A stretch of DNA of 64,000 nucleotides from positions 1,116,001-1,180,000 of the forward strand of contig NZ_CP126958.1 in the NCBI RefSeq assembly GCF_002871915.2. Reading direction: 5' to 3'. The DNA comes from Aerococcus loyolae. Lineage in GTDB: Bacteria; Bacillota; Bacilli; Lactobacillales; Aerococcaceae. Under the pieces are notes generated by a model. It was not told the origin of the DNA and did not search any database. It was given only the letters and a program-made list of their open reading frames with translations. The position numbers and the translations under genes are program-made. Shown piece after piece: positions 30,919 to 39,007 of this stretch; positions within the stretch are counted from its first letter, which is position 1; each line of letters opens with the position of its first letter.

Positions 30919-31986
30919 ATGACCAAAGCAAATCCAGCACAAAAGCAGGCTAAGGGGCTAGAGTTTGGTTTGTACAGTTTAGGTGATAACCTTCCTAACC
31001 CCCATACTGGCAAACAGCTATCTGCCTCAGAACGAATTGAAGAAATTATCCAACTAGGGAAATTAGCTGAAGAAGCTGGCTTTGATGCCTTTCAAGTGGG
31101 AGAATCCCACCAGGACTATTTTATCTCCCAGTCCAACTTGATCATTCTTTCAGCCATTGCCCGGGAAACCAAAACCATTAAACTCGGTTCAGCCGTCACT
31201 ACCCTGTCTGTGTTAGATCCTGTCCGGGTCTATGAAGATGCGGTCACCATCGATCTCCTATCTCAGGGGCGGATGGAAATTGTCGCTGGACGGGCTTCCC
31301 GCCTAGGGGCCTTTGAATTATTTGGTTATGACTATAAGGACTACGAAGAACTCTTCGAAGAGAAAATTGCCCTCCTAAAAGAAATCAATGACAATGAAAC
31401 CGTCAACTGGCAAGGGCAATTTCGCCCTGACCTGGATGGAGTCAAGGTTCAACCGCGTAGTGAACGTCCTTCTGGCAAGCTCCCCATTTGGCGGGGAATC
31501 GGTAATTCCAACGATTCCGCGCGACGGGCCGGTTTATTGGGCATGCCCATCTACCAAGCTCATCTCTCAGGAGCCAATCAAACCTTTGCCCATCGCATTA
31601 AGGTCTTTCGTGAGGCTGCCCAAGAAGCTGGCTATGATCCTAATGACATTCCTGTCCAAACTGGTAGCTTCCTCTATGTCAGAGAAAATACCCAGCAGGC
31701 CTATCAAGAATTTTGGCCCTACGTGGAAGCAGGCTTTCCTTTAGTCAACGGTCAACCCTTCCCTAAGCGCGCCTTCGCCCAAGGGCAAAATGTTAAATCA
31801 GCCACCATGGTTGGTGACCCCCAATTAATCATTGATAAACTACTGATGCAGTATGAATTATTTGGTCACCAACGCTTTAATGGTGAAATTGATTTTGGCG
31901 GCCAGCCCTTTGACGAGATTCGACGGACTCTCGACCTCTTCGCAGAAAAGGTCATTCCCACAGTGAAGAAATATACCCAAGCATAA
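30919..31986 (+). CDS. Luciferase-like (LLM class) flavin-dependent monooxygenase, copy 1
   Basis: About 355 residues, bacterial luciferase-like TIM-barrel family that uses reduced FMN and O2. Typical blocks: LAEEAGFDAFQVGESHQDYF, TIKLGSAVTTLSVLDPVRVYEDAVTIDLLSQGRMEIVAGRAS, and LPIWRGIGN. It is a paralogue of the next gene, sharing nearly every motif in the same order. The start at 30919 (AAAGGAAG upstream) is preferred over the ATG at 30892. The neighbouring FMN reductase would supply FMNH2. It resembles the CE1758-type family that pairs with a dedicated reductase. Substrate unknown. Confidence 0.88.
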   Translation: MTKANPAQKQAKGLEFGLYSLGDNLPNPHTGKQLSASERIEEIIQLGKLAEEAGFDAFQVGESHQDYFISQSNLIILSAIARETKTIKLGSAVTTLSVLDPVRVYEDAVTIDLLSQGRMEIVAGRASRLGAFELFGYDYKDYEELFEEKIALLKEINDNETVNWQGQFRPDLDGVKVQPRSERPSGKLPIWRGIGNSNDSARRAGLLGMPIYQAHLSGANQTFAHRIKVFREAAQEAGYDPNDIPVQTGSFLYVRENTQQAYQEFWPYVEAGFPLVNGQPFPKRAFAQGQNVKSATMVGDPQLIIDKLLMQYELFGHQRFNGEIDFGGQPFDEIRRTLDLFAEKVIPTVKKYTQA

Positions 31987-32022
31987 TGCAAAGCATGACT
32001 TTTAAAGAAAAGGAGACTATCT

Positions 32023-33099
32023 ATGACAATTGAAAACCCACATATTATTCCCCAAATTGACACTAGCCAAGGGATTGAATTTGGTCTTTATAGTTTAGGT
32101 GACCATATGCCAAATCCTCAAACCGGTGAAGAAATTTCAGCCCAAGAGCGGATCCAGCAATTTATCAAGATGGCCCAACTCGCTGAACAAGCCGGAGTGG
32201 ATATCTTCCACCTGGGGGAATCCCACCAAAAATATTTTGTTTCCCAAGCCCATATGGTGATACTATCCGCCATTGCCCAAGCTACATCAAAAATTAAAAT
32301 AGGAAGTTCGGCCACCATCATCTCCACCTCGGACCCAGTGAGAGTCTATGAAAATGCTGCCACCATTGACTTGATTTCTGATGGACGCATGGAAGTTGTT
32401 GCCGGACGGGCGTCCCGTTTAGGTATTTTTGAACTCTTAGGCTACGATGTGAAGGACTATGAAGCCCTCTATGAAGAAAAATTTGACCTCCTTCTTCAAA
32501 TTAACGAAAATGAAGTAGTCAACTGGGAAGGCGAATTTCGTGCTCCCCTCCACGACGCTGAGGTAATCCCACGGGCTAAAAATGGACTCCCCATTTGGCG
32601 GGCTGTCGGCGGACCACCGGACTCCGCTATCAAAGCTGCGCTCAAGGGCGTTCCTATGTATATCACTACCCTAGGCGGTTCAGCAGAATACTTTAAACAA
32701 TCCATTGACATCTACCGGTCCATTCTTAGCGAAAAAGGCTACGATGTGGAGTCCATGCCAGTCACTACTTCGGGTTTCCTCTATGTCAATGAAGATCAGG
32801 ATACCGCCTTTAAAGAATTCTATCCCCACTTAGACACAGGAATGAGGCGGGTCAATGGGACTGGCTTTAACAAGCGTCTCTTTTCCCAAGGAAAAGACTA
32901 CCGTGACGCTCTGACAGTTGGCGATCCTCAATTAATCATTGATAAGATTCTTTACCAACACGAACTCTACAATAACCAACGCTACACCGCTCAGATTGAC
33001 TTTGGAGGTATTCCATTTAAGGATATTCTCCACATGATTGACATCCTAGGTGAGACCATCATTCCCGCAGTGAAAAAATATACCAAGTCAGACCAATAA
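32023..33099 (+). CDS. Luciferase-like (LLM class) flavin-dependent monooxygenase, copy 2
   Basis: 358 residues, paralogous to the gene before it. Shared features include GIEFGLYSLGDHMPNPQTGE, LAEQAGVDIFHLGESHQKYF, IKIGSSATIISTSDPVRVYENAATIDLISDGRMEVVAGRAS, and a similar C-terminal end (IIPAVKKYTKS). AAAAGGAG precedes the ATG. The 36-base gap shows a shared transcript. Two paralogues side by side suggest either a heterodimer, as luciferase LuxA/LuxB, or two substrates. Neither can be decided from sequence. Confidence 0.88.
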   Translation: MTIENPHIIPQIDTSQGIEFGLYSLGDHMPNPQTGEEISAQERIQQFIKMAQLAEQAGVDIFHLGESHQKYFVSQAHMVILSAIAQATSKIKIGSSATIISTSDPVRVYENAATIDLISDGRMEVVAGRASRLGIFELLGYDVKDYEALYEEKFDLLLQINENEVVNWEGEFRAPLHDAEVIPRAKNGLPIWRAVGGPPDSAIKAALKGVPMYITTLGGSAEYFKQSIDIYRSILSEKGYDVESMPVTTSGFLYVNEDQDTAFKEFYPHLDTGMRRVNGTGFNKRLFSQGKDYRDALTVGDPQLIIDKILYQHELYNNQRYTAQIDFGGIPFKDILHMIDILGETIIPAVKKYTKSDQ

Positions 33100-33143
33100 G
33101 TTTCAGCAAACATTCACTAATTCATAGAGAAAGGAAAATGATC

Positions 33144-33713
33144 ATGAAAATACTCGTCTTATCCGGCTCCAATGTGGGCCATAAAACCGAAGTGGCTGCC
33201 AAAGCTATCCTGGATATCTTAGCCAAAGACCAATACAGTGACCACCAAGTCCAATTTATTAACCTCTTAGATAAGGAAATGGATTTTGCCGATGGAAGAA
33301 ACTTCCTCGATTATAAGGGCGATACCTTGGAAGTCGCTCAAGCCGTCATGGATGCTGATGTCCTCTTTATAGGAACCCCTATCTTCCAAGCCTCTATTCC
33401 AGCCTCTTTGAAAAATGTCTTTGACCTCTTACCAGAGAAAGCCCTGGAATATAAAACCGTGGGTATCTTTGCCTCATCAGGGTCTAACCGTCATTACTTG
33501 ATTCCTGAATTGCAATTAAAACCCATCCTGAACTATATGAAGGCTAATGTTACACCGCGCTATGTCTACCTGAGCGCCAGAGACTTTACCCTTAATGAAA
33601 TTACTTCCGATGATGTGCTCTTACGTTTAGAACAATTAGTCGATGAAACCCTCACCCTAGCAAAAACCTACCAAGAAATTCAACGCATTGAAGATGAAAA
33701 GTTAGGGTTTTAA
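33144..33713 (+). CDS. NAD(P)H-dependent FMN reductase
   Basis: About 189 residues with a flavodoxin-like fold. It starts with VLSGSNVGHKTEVAAKAI (FMN phosphate loop) and has GTPIFQASIPASLKNVFDLLP, characteristic of the NADPH-dependent FMN reductase family. The start at 33144 has GAAAGGAAA at about nine bases; the ATG at 33138 is too close. As last gene of the operon it is the probable source of reduced FMN for the two monooxygenases. The pairing matches LLM-partnered FMN reductases (CE1759-like). A terminator follows. Confidence 0.88.
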   Translation: MKILVLSGSNVGHKTEVAAKAILDILAKDQYSDHQVQFINLLDKEMDFADGRNFLDYKGDTLEVAQAVMDADVLFIGTPIFQASIPASLKNVFDLLPEKALEYKTVGIFASSGSNRHYLIPELQLKPILNYMKANVTPRYVYLSARDFTLNEITSDDVLLRLEQLVDETLTLAKTYQEIQRIEDEKLGF

Positions 33714-33729
33714 ATCCATAATATATAGC

Positions 33730-33779
33730 AAAACACCTCTTCAAAATGGAAAGGCAAGCCATTTGAAGAGGTGTTTTTT
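33730..33779 (+). terminator. Terminator of the marR-monooxygenase operon
   Basis: AACACCTCTTCAAAATGG pairs with CCATTTGAAGAGGTGTT (33731-33775, one bulged A), followed by T. A strong stem. Confidence 0.9.
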
Positions 33780-33820
33780 AGCTAATCATTTTTTTAACTT
33801 TTCCCATTACTAATAATAAA

Positions 33821-33873
33821 TATTCACATATGAATAATTAATTATTGAGACATTTTTGATGTTAATGTATTCA
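33821..33873 (+). promoter_or_regulatory. Promoter of the methyltransferase-MFS unit with inverted repeat
   Basis: -35 TTGAGA (33845-33850), 17-base spacer, -10 TATTCA (33868-33873). Just upstream, TATTCA-CATA-TGAATA (33821-33836) is a perfect inverted repeat that might be bound by the nearby Rgg-type regulator. This is inferred from position only. Confidence 0.5.
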
Positions 33874-33894
33874 CTAAGAACTTGAGGTGAAAAA

Positions 33895-34364
33895 ATGAAA
33901 TTGGAACAAATAAGGGAAGTTAAAAAAAACAATACAGATCCTATAAATAATTTTTTTGATTATTCTTATTATAAAATATATTCAAAATTATTAAATATTG
34001 AACTCGATTTGCAATCCGAATTCTTAGAAAAAATTATTTAAATCAGTCACCTAAAAAAATTACCTTAGATTTATGCTGTGGCACTGGACGTCATATCAGA
34101 AAATTAAATCGTAAGGGTTATCTCATTGACGGTGTTGATATTAATCCTGATGCTGTCGTTATTGCTAACAAAAGTACAGAGTTATGAAAAATTTATTTAG
34201 CTGATGTTCAATATTTTAAGCCTATAGAAAAATATGATTTTATCTATAGCATGGAGAGTTCAATTGGATAGCTACCCGATAAGCAAACAGCAGAACTGGA
34301 TAAAGTAACTTTATTCATTTCTGCTTTTTTAGTAAATCATTCATTAGAAAGAGAGCAAAAATGA
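33895..34364 (+). pseudogene. Decayed SAM-dependent methyltransferase
   Basis: The ATG at 33895 has a good GAGGTGA site. The first frame runs 48 codons and stops at 34039. The reading then continues one frame over from about 34041 with ITLDLCCGTGRHIRKL, the SAM-binding motif I of class I methyltransferases, and GVDINPDAV, motif II. Within that frame a TGA (34185-34187) and a TAG (34269-34271) interrupt clearly homologous-looking sequence (KIYLADVQYF, FIYSMESSIG). So there is one frameshift and two nonsense codons. The C-terminus is also short; the frame ends in an ATGA overlap with the next gene. This is a former operon partner of the MFS exporter. Target unknown. Confidence 0.8.
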
Positions 34365-35581
34365 TTAATTTCATTAAAAATAATAAACTTTTTGTCCGGA
34401 TGACTGGGATAAACTTCTTATCAAAAATTGGTGATAATTTGTTCTACACTGCGATGTTATCAGCAGCGATTTTATTACCCAATAGTAAATTAGCTGTTCT
34501 AATTGTATCTATTTCTGAAAGCCTCCCAATTTTAATCAGCATATTTTTTGGTGTAATAGCTGATAAACAAAAAGGAAAAATAAATCAATTAATAGGGAGT
34601 TCACTTTTTAGGTCGCTTATGTATATATGCATAGGTATAATTTTTAGATATCCTCAAAGTTTACTTTTGCTTCTGTTAGCATCATTTATGAACCTTTTAT
34701 CAGATATTAGCGGAAATTACGCAACTGCATTATTTTCACCTTTTACTAAAGCAATGATTGCCCCTCAAGACATGGAAACGGCACAAGGTTTTGTTAGCGT
34801 AGGAACACAATTAGTCGCCGTATTCGCAACCTTTATTGGGTCTTTATTACTGACTATCTATAGCAAGAGTATGCTAGCTATAATAAATGCATCAATATTT
34901 CTATTAATAGCTTTTTTATATTATTTGCTAAAGCCATCTTTAAAAGCCCAAGGTTTTAAAATAAAAAGTTTTACGAATACAAAGACGCTTTCAATTGTAA
35001 AAGAAAACTTAACATCCTTTATATCAAATCATAGCTTGTTAATTAATCTTATTCAATTAGCTATGCTCAATGGCTTTTTTGGTGGCCAAACACCTTTATT
35101 TGCACTCTTTATAGAAGAAAACAACCAATTAAACATTCTCTCTAATCCATTTAAAATTGCGCTCCTATCAGGTATCATAACCTTATCAATGATACTTGGG
35201 AGTAGTTTAACTACTTATATTTTAAAGAAACAATCCATTTTTCATATAAATATCTTATCAGACTGCTTTATAGTCATCATAGCTATGACCTATTTATATA
35301 ATAATATATGGGGTATCCTGGTCGGAAATTCTTGTCTAGCATTTTTACTTGGAATTGTTTCTCCTAGATTTTCTGCTAATGTAATCAATCAATATCCTGT
35401 CGATAGACTCGGTGGGGTTATCACAGTTATTAATGCCTTTTTAGTAATAATACCACCGTTAACTAGCGTTATTTTTCCTATGATATCGACTATTAACTTG
35501 AAACTCGCTTATATTTGTTTCATTGCTTATGCTTTAATTTTAATAATAATTAGTGTTTTAATAAATAAAATGGCGAAATAG
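34361..35581 (+). CDS. MFS family transporter
   Basis: A 406-residue polytopic membrane protein with about 12 hydrophobic spans. The N-terminal half has the MFS-like loop FFGVIADKQKGKINQLIG between helices 2 and 3. The overall pattern resembles drug/macrolide efflux-type MFS proteins (MefA/NreB-like), but the substrate cannot be told. Codon use is markedly AT-rich compared with flanking housekeeping genes. It starts inside the last codons of the decayed methyltransferase, showing former translational coupling. It converges with the Rgg-type regulator 14 bases away. Confidence 0.85.
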   Translation: MINFIKNNKLFVRMTGINFLSKIGDNLFYTAMLSAAILLPNSKLAVLIVSISESLPILISIFFGVIADKQKGKINQLIGSSLFRSLMYICIGIIFRYPQSLLLLLLASFMNLLSDISGNYATALFSPFTKAMIAPQDMETAQGFVSVGTQLVAVFATFIGSLLLTIYSKSMLAIINASIFLLIAFLYYLLKPSLKAQGFKIKSFTNTKTLSIVKENLTSFISNHSLLINLIQLAMLNGFFGGQTPLFALFIEENNQLNILSNPFKIALLSGIITLSMILGSSLTTYILKKQSIFHINILSDCFIVIIAMTYLYNNIWGILVGNSCLAFLLGIVSPRFSANVINQYPVDRLGGVITVINAFLVIIPPLTSVIFPMISTINLKLAYICFIAYALILIIISVLINKMAK

Positions 35582-35595
35582 TTAGATGATTTACA

Positions 35596-36456
35596 CTACA
35601 ATAAACCAATAATATTATCACGTAAAAAATTAGCAACTTCTTCATAACCCATATTGTTAACATCACTAATATACTTTTTAACAAGTTGTAAATCATTGTT
35701 TCTATTTTCTTGATAATCCAAAATCATTTTTAAGCAATTTAGAACAGTTAGTGAAAACATGTCTTGGTAACCTAAAATATTATCTAAGTGATTCATAAAA
35801 TAAAAAGAATCATCATATTTTCCTCTTTCCAATAATTCAAAAATAATATTTAAAATTATTAGATGAGTTCGATGCTTATTTTCTGGAATTTTCATATATA
35901 GAGAATTCCTTTTGCAAAAACCCTTTCCAAGAAATATGAGATCACTGTTTGACAATACATGCAGTGTATTACCAAAAATATATAATTCATATTCTGTCCA
36001 TTCTTCGATGCTATATAAATAGCTTGCTATAAATTCTTTATCATCTTTCTTTATCTTATACTCTACTTTTAAATCATGAATAGCACATTCAATAACAAGT
36101 CTATTTAGTCGATTATAGTTTTCATTATTTTCAGAATTTTTTTCAAAATTAATGAGCATCCTTTCAAGTCCTTCAATATCTTTACTTGAATGGTAATGAG
36201 AGATTAGCTTAGCTTGCTGAAAAAAGGCACTCGGCTCGTATTGATAATAAGCGTGCTCAAATTCTGCTAAACTCATATGAATAGCAGAAATTGCAGATAT
36301 TAACTTATCAGCTGACAACATAGTTTGGCCGTTTTCAAACTTGGATAACTGTGCTTGTGATAGCTGACTACTTGTCACATCTCTCATTTTTAGTCCTCTA
36401 GCTAATCGTAATTCTCTAAACAGTTCCCCCAAATGATGTGAATCTAATTTTGTCAA
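35596..36456 (-). CDS. Rgg/GadR/MutR family transcriptional regulator
   Basis: 286 residues. An N-terminal XRE helix-turn-helix (LGELFRELRLARGLKMRDVTSSQLSQAQLSKFENGQ) is followed by a long all-helical repeat region of the type that binds short peptides in Rgg proteins. Starts with TTG at 36456, with AAAGGAG nine bases upstream. AT-rich like the MFS gene it faces. Rgg proteins often control an adjacent transporter or peptide operon. I found no convincing short hydrophobic peptide gene near it. Confidence 0.85.
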   Translation of the reverse strand: MTKLDSHHLGELFRELRLARGLKMRDVTSSQLSQAQLSKFENGQTMLSADKLISAISAIHMSLAEFEHAYYQYEPSAFFQQAKLISHYHSSKDIEGLERMLINFEKNSENNENYNRLNRLVIECAIHDLKVEYKIKKDDKEFIASYLYSIEEWTEYELYIFGNTLHVLSNSDLIFLGKGFCKRNSLYMKIPENKHRTHLIILNIIFELLERGKYDDSFYFMNHLDNILGYQDMFSLTVLNCLKMILDYQENRNNDLQLVKKYISDVNNMGYEEVANFLRDNIIGLL

Positions 36457-36525
36457 ATAAGCGTTCTCCTTTCTAACTCACCCTATCAATATAATTAATA
36501 AAGTTTTAAAATAACTGTATTTGTA

Positions 36526-37386
36526 CTAGCCCCACCACAATTTAATCAAGGCTTGGATCCCATCATCTTCACTAAATTGATGGGTCAATTTTTGATAGAG
36601 GTCATAGGCCAGTTGGGTTCCGGGAAGTTTGAGCTCTTCTTTTTCAGCGACTTCAAGGGCAATTCTTAGGTCCTTGATAAAGTGTTTAACGAAGAAGCCT
36701 GGACTATAGTCATTTTTAAGAATACGGGGGCCATATTGGGCCAGGGAGAAATTCGCAGCTGCTCCACTGTTCAAGGTTTGAATCACTTGGTTTAAGTTTA
36801 AGTCATTATTCTTCGCATAGGCAAGTGCCTCACACATCCCGGTCATGGTGCCAGCAATCATGATTTGATTAGCCATCTTAGCATCTTGTCCCTTACCGGC
36901 AGGTCCAAAGTACTCTATCTGTTGGCAAAAAGTTGCTAAAACGGGTTTGATTTGAGCTAAAATTTCTTCATCTCCGCCAACTAAAGTCGTTAAGTGCCCT
37001 TCTTTGGCACCAATGTCTCCTCCCGTTACCGGCGCATCTAAAACGCTCACGCCAAGTGCTTGACCTTCTCGGTAAAGTTTAACCGCTAGACTTGGACTAG
37101 AAGTAGTCATTTCGACAAAGATTTGCCCGGACCGGCAAGCTGAAAAGAGCCCTGCCTTTCCTAGGTAAACTTCCTCGACATCGTGGGGATAGCCTAAAAT
37201 AGTGAACACTATATCAGATTGTTCAGCGATCTGACTGGGAGAATCAAGCCATTGCGCTCCCAGCTCAATTAAGGGCTGGGCTTTTTTCTTGGTTCGGTTA
37301 TAAACATTAAGATCATACCCTGCCTGAATTAAATGCCTGGCCATGGATTTTCCCATAACACCTAAGCCGATAAAACCGATTTTCAT
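36526..37386 (-). CDS. NAD(P)-dependent beta-hydroxyacid dehydrogenase
   Basis: 286 residues, 3-hydroxyisobutyrate dehydrogenase / 2-hydroxy-3-oxopropionate reductase family. IGFIGLGVMGKSMARHL binds the cofactor. LDAPVTGGDIGAKEGHL is the substrate signature and GKGQDAKMANQ carries the catalytic lysine. The acid handled cannot be decided (tartronate semialdehyde, hydroxyisobutyrate, succinic semialdehyde-like). It stands upstream of and in line with the Rgg-type gene, 69 bases apart, with no terminator visible between. Ribosome-binding site AGAAAGGG. Confidence 0.88.
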   Translation of the reverse strand: MKIGFIGLGVMGKSMARHLIQAGYDLNVYNRTKKKAQPLIELGAQWLDSPSQIAEQSDIVFTILGYPHDVEEVYLGKAGLFSACRSGQIFVEMTTSSPSLAVKLYREGQALGVSVLDAPVTGGDIGAKEGHLTTLVGGDEEILAQIKPVLATFCQQIEYFGPAGKGQDAKMANQIMIAGTMTGMCEALAYAKNNDLNLNQVIQTLNSGAAANFSLAQYGPRILKNDYSPGFFVKHFIKDLRIALEVAEKEELKLPGTQLAYDLYQKLTHQFSEDDGIQALIKLWWG

Positions 37387-37572
37387 CTAACAACACCCTT
37401 TCTCCAATCAAAGATCTTTCTATTAATATTTTACCATTGACTTGATATTTTAGCTCTTACCGTCCCTAATTATAAGCAATGAGCCAATCTTTTGATCTTA
37501 TTGTTTATTTTTGATAAGGTTAATATATTCAAAAATAAATTGACAAAATATTTCGACAAAGGAGACGATAGA

Positions 37573-38094
37573 ATGAATGAAAATCAACAAGGCGTAAAAT
37601 GGGGCGAACTCATTGTAGGAATTATTTTTATTATCCTTGCCATTATCAGTTTTAGAAATCCGACAGTGAGTTTAGTAAGCTTAATTTACTTTTATGCAGC
37701 CGGAGCGATTGTTTCTGGGATCGTGAACCTCTATACCCGCCATCAATTACGCCAAGTTAGTGATCAAAATTATACGGTCATGTTAATTGTGGGCATTTTG
37801 AATTTAATTATCGGGGTAATTTTATTTTTCAATGTGGAAATCGGTTTCCTAACTATTCCTTTCCTAGTAGCCATTTGGTTTATTTCTGAAGGAATCGGAC
37901 TTCTAACTTCCAGCTCCCTAGTTGGTTTTGTGAGTCCAGTTGGTCGAGGCCTCTCCATTTTCCTAGGTATTGTTGGGATTATCGTTGCTATTTCGATCTT
38001 CTTTAATCCCCTATCTGCCTACTTTACAGTAGTCTTCTTGATTGGGGCTTACTTCTTATTCTCCGGTATTGCCCACATTATCCGGGCCCTATAA
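37573..38094 (+). CDS. DUF308/HdeD family membrane protein
   Basis: About 173 residues with six hydrophobic spans arranged in similar pairs, typical of the HdeD/DUF308 family (GIIFIILAIISFRNP, GILNLIIGVILFFN, GIVGIIVAISIFFNP). Each repeat ends in a short Asn/Pro turn. HdeD is linked to acid resistance in E. coli; here the role is unknown. The start at 37573 follows AAAGGAG. The upstream in-frame stretch from 37492 has a different, Lys-rich composition and is probably not translated. Monocistronic with a terminator. Confidence 0.85.
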   Translation: MNENQQGVKWGELIVGIIFIILAIISFRNPTVSLVSLIYFYAAGAIVSGIVNLYTRHQLRQVSDQNYTVMLIVGILNLIIGVILFFNVEIGFLTIPFLVAIWFISEGIGLLTSSSLVGFVSPVGRGLSIFLGIVGIIVAISIFFNPLSAYFTVVFLIGAYFLFSGIAHIIRAL

Positions 38095-38121
38095 TATTTG
38101 ATCACAAAATTTGATGAGAAT

Positions 38122-38162
38122 AAAAGCGAACTTTACGATTTCAAACGTAGAGTTCGCTTTTT
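38122..38162. terminator. Terminator shared by DUF308 and TetR genes
   Basis: AAAGCGAACT (38123-38132) pairs with AGTTCGCTTT (38151-38160), inner TACG with CGTA. T run on the plus side and A run on the other. It overlaps the TetR stop codon. Confidence 0.8.
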
Positions 38163-38733
38163 AATGGTCATAAAGATAACGATCAATAAAGTCAATGAAT
38201 AGCCCGATATCCAGCTTTCCCTGCATCACTTGATTAATAAAGATGGCAAAAAGGAAATCAACGACTTGGTCAGCTGAGTGTTTTTCAAAGGCCTGGTTGC
38301 GAATGTCCGGATCGTCTTCTAAGCACTGGAGGAGATAGCCTTTTAAATGGTTAATGTAGCGATCCATTTGCTCATTGGCTTGGCTTTTTTGCGATTGAGA
38401 AAAGACCAAGGTATGTTGGGAGAAGAAATGGGGATACTTCTTAGCACCCTCAGCCAATAACTGGTAAAGGGTCATAAAGGCTTGGGATAGGGGCTGGCTG
38501 GACCGATTGAGGTGACCAGCTTGATCAGGAATTAAAATATCCCGCCAGACTGCTGCCACAGTTTGCAACAATAAGTCATTCTTATCTTCAAAGTAGTTAT
38601 ATAAGACCCCTAAGGATATTTGACAGCGCTTGGCTAAACGGCGCATATTGACTGCTTGGATCCCCTCTTCTTGGACCAATTGTAAGGCAACTTTTAAAAT
38701 TTCTTGACTTGAACTGACTTTGCGATTAACCAC
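38161..38733 (-). CDS. TetR/AcrR family transcriptional regulator
   Basis: About 190 residues. The N-terminal helix-turn-helix reads RRLAKRCQISLGVLYNYFEDKNDLL. The C-terminal ligand-binding region is unlike any subfamily I know. I chose the GTG at 38733, preceded by AAGGGGG at six bases; an ATG at 38763 would add ten residues but has only a weak site. It lies downstream of and in line with the gor gene, after that gene's terminator. It may control itself, or gor, through the inverted repeat at 38814-38826. Confidence 0.85.
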   Translation of the reverse strand: MVNRKVSSSQEILKVALQLVQEEGIQAVNMRRLAKRCQISLGVLYNYFEDKNDLLLQTVAAVWRDILIPDQAGHLNRSSQPLSQAFMTLYQLLAEGAKKYPHFFSQHTLVFSQSQKSQANEQMDRYINHLKGYLLQCLEDDPDIRNQAFEKHSADQVVDFLFAIFINQVMQGKLDIGLFIDFIDRYLYDH

Positions 38734-38813
38734 AGAATGCCCCCTTCCCAAACCACTTCTCATAACTTCTTTATTTTACCATCTAAATTCACCTGACTCA
38801 AAAACAAAAATAG

Positions 38814-38826
38814 TGTGATTGTCACA
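38814..38826. promoter_or_regulatory. Inverted repeat upstream of the TetR gene
   Basis: TGTGA-TTG-TCACA, about 80 bases upstream of the TetR start. A second short palindrome, GGACGTTCGTCC (38898-38909), follows. Either could be the TetR operator. Confidence 0.4.
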
Positions 38827-38958
38827 TCAAAGGACGAAACCATTGGAGAAAACTTTCATAAGCACAGCTTGTCTGAGCCTTGACAGTTTTTGAAATGGAC
38901 GTTCGTCCTGTGACTGGAACACGCAACCCCAATATATAATTAGAAACGTAATATACAT

Positions 38959-38985
38959 AAAAAAAACTGGGATTTTTTCCCAGCT
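38959..38985 (-). terminator. gor terminator
   Basis: CTGGG (minus strand) pairs with CCCAG around an A-rich loop (38967-38983), followed by eight T on the minus strand. Confidence 0.8.
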
Positions 38986-39007
38986 AGATTTAAAACATTA
39001 AGCAAAC

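Noticed and set aside
36457..36525. Short hydrophobic signalling peptide gene next to the Rgg-type regulator
   Set aside because: No start codon with a ribosome-binding site followed by a small hydrophobic frame is present in this gap or beside the MFS gene.
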